Shown: piece after piece, positions 1 through 12,232 of the stretch
Position numbering within the stretch: position 1 is the stretch's first letter
Layout of the letters: each line of letters opens with the position of its first letter
Assembly (NCBI GenBank): GCA_963693315.1
Contig: OY856186.1
Coordinates: 375,926,331 to 375,990,330, forward strand
Direction: 5' to 3'
DNA from: Diogma glabrata
Lineage: Eukaryota; Arthropoda; Insecta; Diptera; Cylindrotomidae
Length of the DNA: 64,000 bases
The notes under the pieces: generated by a model
Seen by the model: only the letters and a program-made list of their open reading frames with translations
What the model was told of the DNA's origin: nothing
The model's database searches: none
Made by a program: the position numbers and the translations under genes

Positions 1-514
1 TGAAGTAATTCAACAAACAAAACTAACAGAATTTAACAAAAAAAACCAAAACACAAATGTTTTCTGTGCGTCAGGACTTACAGGTCCTTGCTCTCTACTC
101 ATAAAACAAAACACATACAAAAACAACTCACAGCTAATAAACAAAACCCAAATAAAAAAAAAATTTCATAACAAATTCGAAAAAAACAAAAACAAAAAAC
201 GAAAAAACCCAAAATTAACAAAAATTCAAATGCAATTCAAACAAAAAAACAAATATCTGTATTAAAAAAATCTAAAAACATTAAACAACAAAAAAAATTA
301 TTCTCTTGCGCACTCCATGCATTTTCGGGCGGCATAGGTTACACGCTGTTGGCCAAGGTGACGTCTTGATTGGAAGTCATAGTGGGCCAAAGGAGAAAAG
401 TAAAGGGAGAAAATAATGACGAAGATAGGGCATCACCAAGAGTGGAATAAGAAACGGAGGAGACTGACGCATCTGATGCTATTTTTGCGAACTTCAATAG
501 TTAAAATTTTTTGT
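1..514. other. No gene seen; A-rich unassigned DNA
   Basis: The first 300 bases are A-rich with many short A runs. A less AT-rich patch at about 300-480 has no open frame that resembles a known protein on either strand. It may be a transposon end, but nothing identifies one. Confidence 0.5.
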
Positions 515-870
515 TAATAAAAATTGTTTGAAAAAAATAATGAAAAATTAGAACTTTATTCGAACTAAAAATTACATACTCAAGAACACGACAAACTGCC
601 TCTCTGTGAATTTGTGATATTTTTAAGTTAAGATAGAACTATTTAAAAAAAATCAAGTTCAATTGTTCTTTGACCCTAGTGCCATCTTCAAAAAAGTTTT
701 TTGAATATTTTAAATTTAAAATTAATTAAAAAAATGTTTAATTAATTTTTTTTCTAAAGATTAACTAATCACCTATCAAACAAAAAAAGTTTGTTGAAAT
801 CGGTATAGCCATTCTTGAGCAATTTAATCTCAAAGCTATTCCGGATTGGTAGAATTTTCATTTTTCACGC
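515..870 (-). repeat. Dispersed non-coding repeat, copy 1
   Basis: The reverse complement of this stretch matches 25378-25745 over most of its length. Shared words include GGTGATTAGTTAATC, GTGTTCTTGAG and TTGCTCAAGAA. No coding potential is visible. Copy 2 lies in the loop of the foldback element at 24061-26498, so this may be an independent repeat or part of that element's family. Edges are approximate. Confidence 0.65.
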
Positions 871-1149
871 ATGTTGGGGCGCCCCGTATGCTCTTTAAAA
901 AAAATCTAAAATAAGTACTATTTTTTGTTTTGTCCATACTACTTATATGCCAAATTCCAGGAAAATCAAAAATGATCAAGCTCAAATTTCTTTTTCACCT
1001 TTTTCATCTCAATGTATAAATTATTGCTAAATAATAGAATATTCTATTAAACTTTAGAAATTCTACCTATTAACATTCTACCTACAGAAAATAGGAAAAA
1101 TGAAAAATAGAAAACAACAACAAAAAGTATAAAAAACTGAATTTTTTTT
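871..1149. other. No gene seen
   Basis: AT-rich sequence ending in a T run (1141-1153), which on the minus strand is the A-rich tail of the LINE remnant at 1150-2445. Nothing else is recognisable. Confidence 0.4.
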
Positions 1150-2445
1150 TTTTATATACTAAGTTAGACATGTTTAGTGTTAATTTAAATAAATTATAAA
1201 TTAACGTCTCTGAATATCCGAAGATACCATGCCAACTGTGGATTGTGGAAATGGATTATGTTTCTTTAAGAAATTTGTGGACATGGACTTTAAAAAGTTG
1301 GGGATTAAAATAATCAGGGAAAACCCATAAGGGCAAGGAATTCCAAAGATAAGAAACACGGTTGAAAAAATCACGTTGAAAGGCGACAGTTCTACATTTT
1401 GTTATTTGAACGGTGAATGGGTGGGCCATGGCTGATGCTCTGGTTGAACGAGAAAAAATATCGGGTTTGGGTAGTATTGATTTGATCTCCTCTGAAGAGT
1501 ACTCATTCATAATGTATTTGTAAAATATCGTCAAATCAGCGACATTTCTTCTATGCTGTAACGAATCAAGCTCGTTTGTAAGATTTCAATTGCCGATCAA
1601 TTTAATTGCTTTCCGTTGGACAGTGTCTAGACATTTTAAAGACGTTGGGTATGCACCACCCCAGATGTGAGAGCAGTACTCCATGCAGGGGCGAATAAAT
1701 GATTTATATATGAAAAGAAGCTGTTCGCTATTGAAAAACTTACGACAACGCCCTCGGTACCCTAACTTTTGAACCACGCTTTTAGCAAGATTGAAAATGT
1801 GAGTATTCCATTTCATATAATTTTCAACCTCAACCCCCAAAAGTTTGATAGAATCCTTTTCTTCTAGATCGTTAAAATCAAATTTAAAAGGAAAAGGGTT
1901 AGATGTAGATGATCTTGTAAAGTGGCAAAACTGTGTTTTATGTGCACTAAATTCTACACTGTGTGTATGACCCCATTCTAAAATTGTTTTAAGATCGAGT
2001 TTACGGAATCCGTCAAATAAGTTCTATGGTTATTAATAACATCAGACGCCCGTTGCCTTTGTGTTTCATGGGATGCATGTAGCGTACCATCATCGGCGAA
2101 ATTATGAATGGAATGAATGGTGGAATCTAACAAGTTGTTGATATATGTAAGAAAAAGGGTGGGAGACAAAGATGATCCTTGAGGCACTCCTGCGTTGGTA
2201 GAAAATGATATGCCATCGATATTTACTCGAAACTCTCTCCCAGTTAAAAAGTTTTGAATCCAAGAAATAAGTTGCTCTTCAACACCATAACATCTCATCT
2301 TACATATAAGATTATCATGCCATACTTTGTCAAAGGCCATGGATATATCCAGTGCAATGCCAAAACTTTCAATATGGTGCTCGAGCGACTTGTTCCAGAC
2401 ATGTGTTACATAAGATAGAATAGTTTCTAAACATTTCTCCAATAA
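1150..2445 (-). mobile_element. LINE (jockey/CR1-like) 3' remnant
   Basis: This is the 3' part of a non-LTR retrotransposon read on the minus strand. At 1978-2442 there is a reverse-transcriptase fragment with the AFDKVWH motif, a GVPQGS fingers/palm motif and the catalytic FADD box. At 1586-1840 comes the thumb-like part with IYKSFIRPCMEYCSHIWGG. At 1256-1534 is the usual C-terminus, ending with FFNRVSYLWNSLP. The three pieces lie in order but are separated by stops and small frame breaks, so the copy is dead. Nothing upstream of the RT palm remains, which indicates 5' truncation at about 2445. The A-rich tail lies at the low-coordinate end. The last ~80 bases recur at 21290-21375. Confidence 0.9.
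1978..2442 (-). pseudogene. Reverse transcriptase fragment of LINE
   Basis: A 154-residue open stretch contains the RT palm. DISMAFDKVWH carries the first catalytic Asp, followed by GVPQGSSLSPTLFL and then FADDGTL with the paired Asp residues. FADD is the usual form in jockey- and CR1-like LINEs. The N-terminal endonuclease and the RT fingers upstream are absent. The frame ends at a stop shortly after the FADD box, and the thumb continues in another frame at 1586-1840. The annotated Met start is arbitrary because the fragment is truncated. Confidence 0.88.
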
Positions 2446-2677
2446 AAAGAAGAAAATATTGCCGATGTTGTAAAATCTTTTTAATGCATTCTAAATTCGC
2501 CCTACTAAATCGCATTGAATGCATTACTTCGTAATGACGTCACACAGTTTTATTGTGCATTTAAACTGTGTTTAAATCGGTATTTGTAGTTTTTGTTTTT
2601 TTTTTCATATTTTATTACGCAGGAATAAAATTATTATATAAAATAATGATGGACAAAAATAATTAATTTTCTAGTTA
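2446..2677. other. No gene seen
   Basis: Short AT-rich gap between the 5'-truncated LINE and the SINE; no element signature recognised. Confidence 0.4.
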
Positions 2678-2821
2678 ATATCGAAATGATATTAATCTGA
2701 ACAAAACGGTAAAAGACAGTAGCAATAGCTTTAAAAAACTACATTATCGATAAATTTAAAAGTCGTAAAGTGAAATTTTTATGATTTTTATGAGTTTAGG
2801 AACAAAAAAACAATAATTTTA

Positions 2822-2832
2822 ATGTTATTTAA
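2822..2832 (+). repeat. Target-site duplication, left copy (SINE A)
   Basis: ATGTTATTTAA occurs here and again at 3047-3057, immediately after the A-rich tail of the inserted SINE. Confidence 0.85.
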
Positions 2833-3046
2833 CGCGATGTATAGCCGAGTGTGTTTAAGCACTAGTCTATACATCGTTAGGGTCGACGGTTAGAATCCGG
2901 TCAAATCCAATATGGATTTACTGGATTAGAATTACAGAGCCGATTTAGATGTTAAGTATTGGTGGTGGTAGTTCATAAGTTAGTATGTAAGGGTGATATG
3001 GGCTTCACCGACCTCAACCATTAGTTAAGTAAAAATGAAAAAAAAA
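2833..3046 (+). mobile_element. tRNA-derived SINE, family A, with perfect 11-bp TSD
   Basis: This 214-bp insertion lies between two perfect copies of ATGTTATTTAA. Its head reads like a pol III internal promoter: TAGCCGAGTGTG (A box) and, about 45 bases on, GGTTAGAATCC (degenerate B box). The head resembles the Leu/Ser tRNA type. The tail is A-rich (AAGTAAAAATGAAAAAAAAA). Removing the insert and one TSD restores the family B SINE sequence as it appears at 29105-29440. The B box has lost its central CG, so transcription from this copy is doubtful. Confidence 0.82.
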
Positions 3047-3057
3047 ATGTTATTTAA
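3047..3057 (+). repeat. Target-site duplication, right copy (SINE A)
   Basis: Perfect match to 2822-2832. Confidence 0.85.
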
Positions 3058-3190
3058 AAAACTTACAAAAAAAACAATAAAAACTGTACCACGCTAGGAA
3101 TTGAACTCTAGACCTATAGCACCTTAGTCAACCTCGATAACCGTGTTGCAATTAGAGCATTACGCTCGTATATTAGTAGAGATATAGACT

Positions 3191-5879
3191 TACGGCTATT
3201 ATGTTATAGATACTCTAACGATTAAAAGACAAACAGGGTAGCCTCGGTATAAAGATTAACGAATTAGACATGATTCACATCGTTTTTTTTAAAGTGATTG
3301 TTTTGTTTGCGAATACAGGTTTTTGAATATATATTTTATTTGATCTGCTTTTGCACCTTTGAGAAAGAAACACTTGCGAGAGGCTTTAACGAAATCAATT
3401 TGAGAAAATATAATTTTGACTGGTCTTTTGGTTTTCTAGTTTTCGTCGAACGTGGTGGATGTACAAAATATAAGGGAATGGAATTCTCTTTTTCATCGAA
3501 ACTATAATTTTCTTTCGACGAAACTATAATTTTCTTTCGACAAATCGCATAACGATTGCAATTATTTTTTCTTGGTTTTCTTCACTGATAATAAAAATTT
3601 CGGTTTTTTTGCACGATAAATGGAAATAATTTTACCAAAATTCTTATGCGTTAAGTTTTTCACATAACTGATTTTAATTTAGCCGATTGAGAGAAAAACA
3701 CAAATTGCAGTATACATACTAAAAAACTTGGAGAAAAATTTTATTATTTAATTTCGCAGGCAATTTTAAAATTTACCGTTTGACCTAACAATCCAAACAC
3801 CAACTCTCAGTTTTTTCCAACTGAACTTATTGTGCGTTAAAATGTTTGTATTTCTTTAGGAGTTTTTAAATAAGCCAAGGGGCGATGGATACTAAAATCC
3901 TATGATACGCTTATATGATCTCTCGCCGCAAACTTTTAAGTGTTTCAATGATTCTGGTAGACACAACCCTTCGTAGGCCTGTACTAACAAATTTGTGTTT
4001 CGATGGTAACTCATATACATTAAGTTTCTTTAGCCGTTATTTATACTCAAAAGAGACTAGGAACATAGATTCTTGTTTTATATTTCTCTTCTATTAAAAG
4101 TAAAAAATTGTCTGTGTTGCTAGACTAGAATCCAAGTTCTTTGAGCTATCGATACTCTCAACCACCCTTATTTGAGATTCCTACCTGGACCAAAATACAT
4201 ATATTCCTCGAAGGCATCCTCTACAAATTATAAATCTTTATCTACGAGTATTGTTCCTCTTTAAGACAATTTAATTGAAAATCATATGAATAAATTGAAA
4301 ATGTCACGTTTAATGCTTCGTTCATTAAGCTTCGTTTGTGTAAAACATTGCTATGCTTAGACGATGTTGAATTAGATCTTTCTGATTATTGTCGATTGTT
4401 CCATCGAATAACCTAAGCATTTTAATTTGCCTTTACTAATTTAAGTTTGTTTAACTGGAATCAACCTTGTTTCGATTGGTTTTTCATTCGGTTTCAAAAA
4501 CATTCTAAATCAATATGTCGTTTTAAATTGGTTGAGTCAAGCATTCAGTCAAGCCTTAAATAAGTAAGCTTTACTAAGAGACAATATTACAAGGATAGAC
4601 TGGTAAGTAAAAACTCTATCCGCAAACGAATGGTAACATGCACCTCAAATCAATCGAGTTGTTGTCACGATACGCACACTTATACTGGATTAGGTAGAAT
4701 CAATCTTCGTTGGACGGGATTCTAGAGACTAGTGAAAGAACAAAAATAGGGGCGTATGTTCCTCAGTGAGTTCTTTATATCTCCTCCACAACATCTCAGA
4801 AAACAGTTGTTTGCTTGATATGAAGAGCTATTAGCTATAGTCAGCCTCTTTTATTTGGCATGTAGCATTTCCAACAATAATCCTTTTTAATTTTGTCAAC
4901 ATTGAAACAACATACCATAACCCCAACGATAGACTAAGTCTAATACTGAACTACACAGAACAGAAATGTCACCATCTGCCCTTTTATCACGTTTTAGAAC
5001 ACTCCTGATCACAATTTTCATTCTATTTATTGTCTCGTTTGGTTGGACTTTCCAAATGTACGTCAACGATATTTACATAACAACTATTTGCTGGACCCAA
5101 ATGCGTATCTTTACCACCAATACCATAAAATATTAACATAAACAAAATTGTTTTTAATAAAAACACATACCAAGTAAAATACTTAAAACCGAAACCTTGG
5201 CAAGCCGAGTCTCAACTTATAGCTATACAACATGTTTCATGCGAGTTTATTTTTTTTAAAACAATGCTCAACGATTAATAAACGTAAAATATATTACCTT
5301 TTTTTTCCAATAACCTAGAAACTAAATCATATTTAATTATCATTTTTATGTTATGCGTAATTGCAGGTGAAATTTTTCATTAGTATATGATGGCAAATGT
5401 TCTTCATATCAATTGTTTCATGTTATTCCTGTTTGTTTAACTTATTGTTTATTAAAAACTGAAGCTGTGATTTAAAAACTAAAGTTGTGCATGGATGATA
5501 TACCATACACCTTTTTTTATTTTAAATCTTTTTATTTTCAAACAAAATGATATGTGTTTCCATATACATATCCATTTGACAGTATTAAAACTATCTTTAA
5601 TTGTGTGTTTTTGAATCAATAATATACATTCTTACATTCCCCAATAATGAAACATTTATTGTGTTAAGCTATATCTTTTGAAATAGTGGAACACAGTGTG
5701 TACATACGTGTACATACTATAAAAATTTTTAAATAAAATCACATACTGTGATTTAAAATGATATCAGTAATTATATGCAATTTTTGCTTCACTCTGTATG
5801 ACATGTATCCGACATGTATTTTGTCAAATGGATAAAATATTGTATTGATTTCGTTTTTAATGAATTTTATTTTCTCACA
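3191..5879. other. No gene seen; AT-rich DNA
   Basis: Only short open frames occur, and none has recognisable motifs. The one local structure seen is a 22-bp direct duplication (AACTATAATTTTCTTTCGAC) at about 3498-3541. Confidence 0.5.
3498..3541 (+). repeat. 22-bp tandem duplication
   Basis: The word GAAACTATAATTTTCTTTCG occurs twice in succession, separated only by AC. Confidence 0.8.
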
Positions 5880-5924
5880 AATTTGTAAATTATTGCAAAA
5901 TTCTAAAATTATTGCTAAATTTCT

Positions 5925-6345
5925 TAATTCACAAACTCAAAAATTCAAACTTTTCCCGAAATTCTAAAAATATTGCAAAAATTATAATAAAATCAAAAAT
6001 TGAAACATTTTCAAACTTCTAAAAATATTTCAAAAATTGTAACAAAATCAAAAATACAAATTTTTTTCAAAAAATCAAAAAATATTACAAAATCAAAAAT
6101 TGAAACTTTTTCCAAATTCAAAAACTTTTTCCAAAATTCTAAAAGTATCGCAAAAATTATAACAAAATCAAAACTACAAACTTTCTTCAAAATTCCAAAA
6201 ATATTCCAAAAATTATAATAAAATCAAAAATTTTAACTGTTCCAAAATTCTAAAAATATTCTAAAAATTCTTATAAAATCAACAATACAAACTATTTTCA
6301 AAATTCCATAAATATTTCAAAAATTATAACAAAATCAAAAATTTC
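5925..6345 (+). repeat. Degenerate tandem repeat, unit about 55-60 bp
   Basis: Recurring words AAAATTCTAAAAATATT, CAAAAATTATAA and AAAATCAAAAATT repeat in the same order about seven times. Units differ by substitutions and small indels. The open frame at 6000-6218 is a by-product of this A-rich repeat. Confidence 0.8.
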
Positions 6346-9300
6346 CATGTTCAATCGAACATGAGATTAAATCTCATGTCATACAAATAATTAATTTCAT
6401 TTTTTAACAAAAAATTGGTTAAAAAGAAATGAAAATCATTCTTTTGACACACTTTACAACATTTTTTTGACAAAATTATGATGCAATAATCTAGTTTTTG
6501 GCTTCACATGCCGATTCTGACCATCGAGGTAACCAATGCTACAAAGAATGGCCATAAAATAGGTCACTCTTTTGTTATTCATGATTTTTTTGAATCATAA
6601 TATATTCTGATTGATTCTAAATTACCATATTTCTACAGTTTTCGTCTTAACAACAAAGAAAATTAATGATAATAATAGGAATACATATGATCGCAATCCA
6701 ATCTTACGTATTTTTTATACATATGATTTTATTATTCGTAAGGCATTCACAACTATTAAAATTTGGAGCTTTTACTATATACACAAAAAAAAGTGAAATT
6801 TTATACAAAAAAATTATTTTAAGGAAATAATAAAAATACAATTTTTGTCGATCACGTTGATCATCTCAACCGTGTAATTCAAAATTAATGTTTATGTTAA
6901 GAAGCTACTATTACCAGTACTGAACTTATTTTAATTTGTTGAAAATGCGTGGTCTGATTTGATTTATAACGAAATTTATAACAAGGAAAGTAAAGATGGT
7001 TTGTTTAATAAAAAACTCGAAAACATTATTTCGTGATGTTGCTTTTTATTTTAGATGATTTTGGATTCATTGACGTCAGTAGAATCTCATATGTTAGTTT
7101 ACTATCCATCACTCGTATCAAGAGATAGATGATTGATGAGTTTTAAACAGCTTCTGGTTTTATAAATGTGCTATCGTGAAAAACAATTCATGATTAGTTA
7201 AAGCGGTACGATAAAGCTCATAAGGCTACATAGTCTCTCGGTTTTTTAGAAACAAACTTTGTTTAAACGTAAGCTCAAACTACCAATTTAAAGCATGAAT
7301 TGTCGAAGAAAACCTTTATTTGAAAATTGTTTTATTAAGCAAGTTTTTATGCTTGTAATAAATTTTATATTGGTCAAACAAGCAGAACAGTCATTAGCAG
7401 ATTCACTTTATATTTCTATAATTTGAATTTCTTTGTAAATCGCTTAAAAAAAGACAAACATTTTTCTATTTTGTTTTGAAGAATATAAAACCATAAAAAT
7501 ATTGCATATGAAAAAACATATCTTCGACTATCTCTGAAAAATATTTTTTTCATTGATATGCGAGCTCTTTTGTAGAACCCATTGCCACCCAACATCGTGT
7601 TTTGAGGGCGTGTGAGTGGTAAAAGTTAAAAGGAGAAGATTAGTAAAACTAAAATGATTCTAATCAATTTGCAGTTTTGACCCTTTTCCAACGGTAAGCT
7701 CCCATATATCAGAAATAAAAATAAAATTATTATAGTTACTCTTGTAGTTAATAGCTACTAGCAGTTCGGAGCACAAAATAAAAGAATTGAAGCTCAATTA
7801 AAAATGACAAAATAAAAAACTAGATTAAACTTCAAATAAAAATTGATGCTTAGATATTCATTGAATAATAAAAATAAAATATGGAAATTTTAAGTAACAC
7901 TAAACGAACAAGCTAAAACCAGATTTGATTTGGTTATTGCCGATTTGATTTTGATTGGCAGTTTTTTTAAATGTAAATCATTATACGCCATTGTAAATAA
8001 AAATAAAATCAGTTTCAAAACAAAATCAAATCAAATCCTAATCAATATAAAAGGAGTCCAATAAACTATGTATGCATATATTGCTTCATAGTATTCAATT
8101 CAGAATAAATTAGAATCTTTTAGTGATTACTCTTCCCACTTTTTATTATTGAATATTTAGTATGAAGATTTGCGGTTCAAAGAAAGCATTTAATCAAATA
8201 CTAATTTGATGTGTGAATCTAATTTACGGAAAAGAATTTTGATAAAAAACAATTTCTTAGTTTTTTGTTTGCTCGTGTTTTGCTTATAATTTCTATATTT
8301 TTTTTTAATCAACCAAACAATGAATCACAATTGCAATATACATGAGCCATGACCATAACTCTTCTTTGATCATTTATAACTTTTCAATTTTTTTTTGTAG
8401 AATTAGACAATTCATTTGCGACACAGCAAAAAAAAAATTTAAAAAAAGTTAAAAAAAAAATTTAAAATAAGCAAACCAAAATTGCTAAGTTACTTCACAC
8501 ATCTCCAAAATTTCTCTTTAACTGAAATAAAACAAAAAATTTAAATTTGCATTTGTAAGTAGATAGTGTAAAAAAGTCATAATTATAAATGTATGTTTTA
8601 ATTAAGAACGTGAGTACGACAAAAGTTTTTAATTTAGATAAAATAACTTAAATATATGAACGTTTGAATGAAAGTAAAAATAAATCAAAACTATGAAGGA
8701 GGGTAATTAATAAGAAAATTTACATAGTCAGTTGTTTTGAGAATTTTTTTGCTTGTAAAGGAATTTCATTGTTTATACATGTTTTGGTTGATTTTGAATA
8801 ATTTTGTCTTAAATACCAGTCTAAATTACTGTAATCCTGTATAACTTCAAATAATTTGAACGTTACGTTTGCCAGCTGAAATAAATTTTTCTGAACATAA
8901 CTGAAGTTAATTTCCTTTTTTATTGATGATAAGAATTTGTGATTCTTATTGTTAATGTGTTTTTATTTTTGTACATTTTTTTACTTTACTGATGGGTCCT
9001 TGAGGTTTATTGAAAATGCTCTTCCTGTTTGTTCTATTTATAATTTGCAACGGTTATGTTATTTTGTAAGCGTTTGTTTTTGTATCTTTGTTTTCTTGTT
9101 TAATAACTTGTGATTGTCATTACAACACTTAATCTTCAGGTTTACGTGGTAACTTGTTAGTGTTGTTGTAAGAAATCTATCCAATTGTGGTGAAAAATTA
9201 GTTGAATTAAGCATATTAATTCAACCACAGAGCAACGGGAAAGAGTACAAATCAGTTATGCTTCTTTAAATTTCCTAATGAAACGCATATAACAAAGCAC

Positions 9301-9371
9301 AAACTACGGAGAATGCTAAAGAGCCTAGAAGAAGATAAATATTGGATAGTAATTAAAACAAAGGAGCGGCA
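6346..9371. other. No gene seen; AT-rich DNA
   Basis: About 3 kb of very AT-rich sequence with homopolymer tracts (notably A/T runs near 8390-8465). No open frame with recognisable protein similarity and no obvious repeat unit. Confidence 0.5.
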
Positions 9372-9870
9372 AAACTGAGAGGGGTTATTAGGGGTAGATG
9401 TAATAGATGTAAAAAATATTTCACTTCGTACCAATTACTCCACATTTATAAGTCCTATATTCGTCCTTGTATAGAGTATTGTTGTTAGCTTGGGGTGCGC
9501 ATCTGTTTCCATTCTAGCTCTTTTGGACTCTATCCAAAAGCGTGCTATGCGAATTGTGGGTGATCGAAATTTAACATCAAATCTTGATTCCCTACAACAT
9601 CGCACTGTTGCTGATCTCGTTGTTTTTTATAAATCACGTCACCACCATTGCTCGGATGAAATCGGATCCATAATGCCTCAGACATACTTTTTTCCCCGTC
9701 TTACTCGTCAATCGGTTTATGCAAACAGTCAAACTGTTGAGATCACTCACTGTCATAGTGACAGAATAAAGAGAGATTTCTTTGTCTGTACATCGTACAA
9801 ATGGAATGCTTTGCCTGAATCAATAGTCTCGGGTGCGTTCAATCCACATAGGTTATAAAAAAAATGCATT
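9372..9870 (+). pseudogene. LINE reverse transcriptase C-terminal fragment
   Basis: The plus strand encodes RGRCNRCKKYFTSYQLLHIY, KSYIRPCIEYCC, a stop, then a 122-residue open stretch (9490-9858) with IQKRAMRIVGD and YKWNALPESI. This order is that of the thumb and C-terminus of jockey/CR1-like LINEs. It parallels the LINE at 1256-1840 (RGRCRKFFNSEQLLFIYKSF and WNSLP) but is clearly a different family. The in-frame stop near 9487 and the missing palm show a truncated, dead copy. The 9490 Met is not a real start. Confidence 0.82.
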
Positions 9871-10237
9871 GTTAGTAGGATAATAAAAATATGCGAGGAA
9901 CTAAACTATTACTAATAGAGCAAAGGGTAATGCAAGTGCATTCGATATTCTCCAGGATACATTACTTGTTGCTGTGGCCAACATGACCAAAAAGGATAAT
10001 GACATCAAGAAAAATTAGACGGATTCTCAACATCTAATAAGCTGGAAATAAATTCATTATATTTAGGAAATTGTAATAAGATATTTTTTTGGATGGTGAA
10101 ACAAATAGAAAGTATTTTGCGTAGCCAACAAGTGAAATTCTATATCTTCATCAGCCAGGTATCCAGTTCTTAAGAGTCTAAACTATTTCTTTTTGCTATT
10201 TAGTAGCTTGCATTTTCAAAATTTTAACAATTAAATC
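9871..10237. other. No gene seen
   Basis: Unassigned sequence between the LINE fragment and the foldback element. It may include the LINE 3' UTR, but no matching copy was found in the window. Confidence 0.4.
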
Positions 10238-10245
10238 TGCCCAGT
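10238..10245 (+). repeat. 8-bp target-site duplication, left (foldback 1)
   Basis: TGCCCAGT here matches 12225-12232 exactly, and the two copies flank the inverted array directly. Confidence 0.75.
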
Positions 10246-12224
10246 AGGGTAGGGTGGCCCTTGAAAACAAAAATTTTAGTTGATATAAAAAAAATTTAAT
10301 TTTTTGTGCAACACCCTCCCATTTGGTGTCAATACCCATAGAAAAATTATGTGTAAGATTTGAAATCAATCGTTCAACGCGTGCCGGCCACTTAAAGTTG
10401 AGAAGTTTTGTTCTGGACCTTAAGGAAAAAATTTTAAATTTTTTGTACGACACCCTCCCATTTCGTGTCAATACTTTTAAAAATGTTATTTGCAAAATTT
10501 GAAATCAAACGGTAAACTTTAAGGCGTGCCGCCGGCCACATAAAGTTGAGAGGTTTTGTTCCGGCCCTTACAAAAAAAAAATTTAATTTTTTGTACGACA
10601 CCCTCCCACTTCATATCAATACCCGTAAAAATTATATTTGCAAAATTTGAAATCAATCGTTCGATTCTAAGGCGTGCCTCCGGCCACTTTAAGTTAAGAG
10701 GTTTTGTTCTGGCCCTTAACAAATTTTTTGTACGACACCCTCCCATTTCATGTCAATACCCGTAAAAATAAAATTTGCAAAATTTGAAAACAATCGTTCA
10801 ATTCTAAGGCGTGTGGCCACTTTAAATTAAGAGATTTTGTTCTGGCCCTTAAAAAAAGTTTGAATTTTTCCCATTTGGTCTCAATACCCGTAAAAATATT
10901 ATTTGCAAAATTTGAAATCAATCGGTCAATTCTAAGGCGTGCTCCCCGGCCACTTAAAGTTGAGAGGTTTTGTTCTGGCCCTTACAAAGAAAAATTTAAA
11001 TTTTTTGTACGACACCCTCTCATTCGGTGTCAATAACCATAAAAAAGTTATCTGCAAGATTTGAAATCAATCGGTCAATTCTAAGGCGTGCCACTTAAAG
11101 TTGAGAGGTTTTGTCCTGGCCCTTACAAAAAAAATTTAAATTTTTTGTACAACACCCTCCCATTTCGTGTCAACCCGTAAAAATATTATTTGCAAAATTT
11201 GAAATCAATCGTTCAAATCAATCGTTCCAGAACAAAACCTCTCAAGTTTAAGTGTCCGGGTCGTGCCTTAGAGTTGAACGCTTGATTTCAAATTTGGCAA
11301 ATAATATTTTTATGGGTATTGACACGAAATTGGAGGGTGTCGTACAAAAAATTTAAATTTTTTTTAAGGTCCAGAACAAAATTTATCAACTTTAAGTGGC
11401 CCCGGGGGTACGCCTTAAAGATGAACGATTGATTTCAGATTCTGAAAATAATATTTTTATAGGTATTGACACGAAATGAGAGGGTGTCGTACAAAAAATT
11501 AATTTTATTTTTTTTTATGACCTGAACAAAGCCTCTCAACTTTAAGTGGCCGGGGGCACGTCTTATAATTGACGACTTGATTTCAAATTTTGCGAATAAT
11601 ATTTTTATGGGTCTTGACACCAAATGGGAGGGGGTCGTACAAAAAATTTGAATTTTTTTTTAGGGCCAGAACAAAACCTCTCAACTTTAATTGCCCCCGG
11701 CCCCCGGTATTGACACGAAATGAGAGGGTGTCGTACAAAAAATTTATTTTATTTTTTTTTAAGGACCTGAACAAAGCCTCTTAACTTTAAGTGGCCGGGG
11801 GCACGCCTTAGAATTGAACGATTGATTTCAAATTTTGCAAATAATATTTTTATGGGTATTGATACGAAATGGGAAGGCGTCGTACAAAAAATTAAATTTT
11901 TTTTTAACGGCCAGAACAAAACCTCTCAACTCTAAGTGGCCGGGGGCACGCCTTAGAATTGAACGATTGATTTTAAATTCTGCAAATCATATTTTTATGC
12001 GTAATGACACGAAATGGGAGGGTATCGTCCAAAAAATTTAAACTTTTTTTTAAAGGCCACAACAAACCATCTCAACTTTAAGTGGCCTGGGGCACGTCTT
12101 AGAATTGACCGATTGATTTCAGATTTTGCAAATAGTATTTTTATGGGTATTGACACGAAATGGGAAGGTGTCGCAAACTATACAATGAAAAAAAAATTCT
12201 AGTGTTACCTAAGGGCCACCCTAA
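10246..12224. mobile_element. Foldback element made of two opposed ~165-bp repeat arrays
   Basis: From 10246 to about 11225 a unit of about 165 bp repeats roughly six times in one orientation. From 11225 to 12224 the same unit repeats about six times in reverse. Each unit has a GACACCCTCCCATTTCGTGTC-like block, a GCAAAATTTGAAATCAATCG block and a GAGGTTTTGTTCTGGCCCTT block. The outer ends are short inverted repeats: TAGGGTGGCCCTT at the left and AAGGGCCACCCTA at the right. An 8-bp duplication TGCCCAGT flanks them. No transposase is present, so the element is non-autonomous. An 8-bp duplication fits hAT- or P-like enzymes, but this is inference. The open frames in this region are translations of the repeat. 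Confidence 0.88.
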
Positions 12225-12232
12225 TGCCCAGT
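12225..12232 (+). repeat. 8-bp target-site duplication, right (foldback 1)
   Basis: Perfect match to 10238-10245. Confidence 0.75.

Larger units (their letters stand above)
2678..3190 (-). mobile_element. tRNA-derived SINE, family B, copy 1 (interrupted)
   Basis: On the minus strand the head near 3190-3080 contains a B-box-like word (GAGTTCAATTCCTAG), with a weaker A-box-like stretch before it. A body follows that is shared with 28245-28445 and 29105-29440. The shared body includes GCAATAGCTTTAAAAAACTA and TTATCGATAAATTTAAA (plus-strand reading). The copy is split by another SINE at 2833-3046. Family membership is clear from the three copies. The tRNA origin is inferred from the B box alone and is less certain. 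Confidence 0.6.

Noticed and set aside
2833..2905. Functional tRNA gene
   Set aside because: The A and B boxes are tRNA-like, but there is no full cloverleaf by eye, and an A-rich tail and target duplications identify a SINE.
10196..12202. Many 60-100-residue frames with LNFKWPGARLRIERLI
   Set aside because: Translations of the 165-bp repeat of the foldback element.
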